Assembly (NCBI GenBank): GCA_002633005.1
Contig: NMRA01000193.1
Location: 4,641-68,640, forward strand
DNA from: Phoronis australis
Taxonomy: Eukaryota > Phoronida > Phoronidae
Length of the DNA: 64,000 nucleotides
Direction of reading: 5' to 3'
In this document: piece by piece, positions 62,168 through 64,000 of the stretch
Layout: every line of letters starts with the position of its first letter
How positions within the stretch are numbered: position 1 is the stretch's first letter
Position numbers and translations under genes: made by a program
The notes under the pieces: generated by a model
Told to the model about the DNA's origin: nothing
The model's input: the letters and a program-made list of their open reading frames with translations, nothing else
The model's database searches: none

Positions 62168-62809
62168 GTAAGAATTGGCGAAAGTTTATCTAGAATTTTA
62201 AGAACAGATGTTCCAGACCGGTGCTTAAAAGCATCCCCGTACTATTTGACCGAAATAATTCATTTCTTATTAACCAATTCCATCTAAATTTTATTACTCC
62301 AAATTTGCAAGTCTACTCCAATGTGAGTCTTTCTGAAGAATACTAATGGTGAGACCTTCGTTGTCTTTTTAAACCGGTTCTTGTCTTGCTGGTGAAAACT
62401 GGAACTTATCATGACATTTGGTGAGTTGATGTTTCTTCTGAGACGAACTCCTGGAACTATCTTGATTTGATAAGGCTAAGGTTGGAACTGATGGATTTCT
62501 GTTCGACACACTTGAGTTTTCGCGAGTCTTGTATTTTTCACTTGGGTTATCTATGGCCTGCAGACGCGATATAGTGATTTAATTGGTGAGCATCTTCACA
62601 AACCGAGATTAAGCATTGCCAAATCTTAATTGCTTCGAATGAGTGAACACGATCTGATATTTGGATTTAATGCAAAGACCGCCAGTGCCTCCTATTTCTA
62701 AATAAAAAGGTTTTGTGGCAACAAGTCTGGAATACAAGTCACGTTGTGCCCGCACTTGGCAAACCCTGCTCAAATTTCATGGAGTATCTTCTCGCAGCGA
62801 TTGCGTCTC

Positions 62810-62990
62810 TCCATCCCTCCTTTCCATTCCTCCTTGCTTGCCTGCCTACCTGCCGACCACCCCCTCNNNNNNNNNNNNNNNNNNNNNNNNNNNNNNNNNN
62901 NNNNNNNNNNNNNNNNNNNNNNNNNNNNCCCCCCCCCCTCCCTCACTCCATATCTACCTCCCCTCCTTCCTTCTATTATGTACATACTCC
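62810..62990. repeat. Pyrimidine-rich low-complexity tract with a 62-N gap
   Basis: CCTCC/CCTGCC-type repeats flank N at 62867-62928, followed by a C run and further CCTCC sequence. Simple repeats of this kind commonly break assemblies. Frames crossing it are artefacts. Confidence 0.9.
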
Positions 62991-63958
62991 TTCAAGTTGG
63001 TAATTTTCCAATGAAAATATTTATCAGTGTACATATTTAACATTAGTCGACGATACTATGCCTGTTTTCCGTCAGATGGCGCCGTGATGTGAAAGATCTC
63101 CATCAAATCGAGCATTATACCTACATACCCACTTTATGTTTCACCGAAGCAAGTTTAATATGATACCTTTCTCCAACGATACGGTTTGATTAATTGTCTG
63201 AACTAATCTACCCACGGAATCAACTTGCATATCACTGAAATAAAGCGATAACATCGCATGTTTCATTTGGACGATAACTGTAGATAATTATCAATAGATA
63301 TGAACACGAAACGGGGTCAAAACTGGGATTTATCTATAAAGATAGGATTTGCATCCTAAAATTTGTCCAAAACTTTAGTATCAAAACTCCTGTCTGTTTA
63401 GTGGGCCAACCGTGCGAGTGTGTCAAGTCTTATACTGTATATCATGAACGCGCGCATTCTCACGATCAGGTGTAGCTGCGCCTACATCTACACGCTTATG
63501 CTTTGCGAGGCACTTTAGTAAAACCAAAATTGATATTTCGAGTAAATCTGATGTTGACTTGTTTTCATTTTAAGATTAAGTAATTGAAAATTACTTAGAA
63601 TTGTTTAATTTACAACACCCAGTTTGACAGTTGACTATACAAGGGACACTTGATAGGGAACGCCTGCTCCCGTAAGTGAAGCGTAGGCGCATTCGCCTGT
63701 GGGCGAAGTCGTGTAGAATGGTGAACATGTGTCAATTTTTACAAAAACAACTGGAATTTATCCTATCTCTTATTACGCCTCACTATCCCCGGAAAGAGTC
63801 AACACTAGTTACACCGGCCCGATCCTGGCATGTATCGATTTTGGCCATTTGTCCAGTCGTATCACGTGACTTCCTGGGCACCATGACGCGTTCTTCTCGT
63901 GCCCAGGTCCACAGCCGAGAACATAGTCCAAAACTGCTCGTAAATCTACTGAGATTGA

Positions 63959-63992
63959 TTATCGCGGATAAGATAACGGGCATAATCTTATC
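63959..63992. promoter_or_regulatory. Inverted GATA-motif cluster in ZFPM intron 1
   Basis: GATAAGAT (63967-63974) and ATCTTATC (63985-63992) are perfect inverted repeats. The segment holds AGATAA and, in reverse, TGATAA, both full WGATAR sites, plus TTATC just upstream. FOG proteins are GATA partners and GATA control of FOG genes is known, so a functional element is possible. This is an inference from motif and position. Confidence 0.3.
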
Positions 63993-64000
63993 AGCGACCA

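Larger units (their letters stand above)
60940..64000 (+). other. Intron 1 of the ZFPM-type gene (partial)
   Basis: No further coding exon is visible up to the window edge. It contains a CpG-rich patch with a good donor at 62168, a CT-rich tract with an assembly gap, and a GATA-site palindrome at the far right. Confidence 0.55.

Noticed and set aside
62713-63040. Proline-rich frames near 62.8 kb
   Set aside because: They translate a CT-rich simple repeat and a 62-N gap; no gene support.

Overview
This window is nuclear DNA from an intron-rich animal. Four complete multi-exon or single-exon protein genes can be rebuilt from the sequence with consistent GT-AG splice sites and reading phases, and a fifth begins near the right edge. 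Gene density, moderate introns (about 0.1-3 kb), tRNA-derived SINEs, many short inverted-repeat elements and a tandem duplication split by a single N suggest a heterozygous marine invertebrate. An invertebrate deuterostome or a lophotrochozoan fits best; I cannot name the species. No CRISPR, prokaryotic or viral gene was seen.

Layout: 1-3.0 kb is non-coding and carries two small transposon remnants. DNAJC24/DPH4 (minus, 3328-3768) and TMX2 (plus, 4504-10978, 8 exons, 266 aa) are head-to-head. TMX2 converges on DHX37 (minus, 38606 to 13267, 26 exons, 1173 aa). DHX37 is head-to-head with VPS53 (plus, 38924-55204, 18 exons, 841 aa), with only 317 bp between the two start codons. Behind VPS53 lies one orphan exon-like ORF on the minus strand (56608-56829), then about 4 kb with no recognisable gene. 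After that comes the first coding exon of a FOG/ZFPM-type zinc-finger cofactor (plus, 60900-60939), recognised by its N-terminal NuRD-recruitment peptide. The rest of that gene lies beyond the right edge.

The genes are housekeeping functions with no shared pathway: diphthamide synthesis (DNAJC24), ER redox and membrane biology (TMX2), small-subunit ribosome assembly (DHX37) and retrograde endosome-to-Golgi tethering (VPS53). The window is arranged as two divergent gene pairs (DNAJC24/TMX2 and DHX37/VPS53), each with a short shared promoter region.

The introns hold most of the unusual structure: a hAT-like MITE family with 5-bp target duplications; a mariner-like MITE family of about 250 bp; a tRNA-derived SINE with a conserved 3' hairpin; a 1.36-kb nested fold-back in DHX37 intron 1; two arrays of related repeats carrying CTCF-like CCACTAGG(T/G)GGC cores in one orientation; and several places where an exon 3' end, including its splice donor, is tandemly duplicated into the intron. 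I found no clear undescribed multi-gene system. The strongest leads are the CTCF-like arrays, the transcribed fold-back, the duplicated splice donors and the uORF overlapping the ZFPM start.
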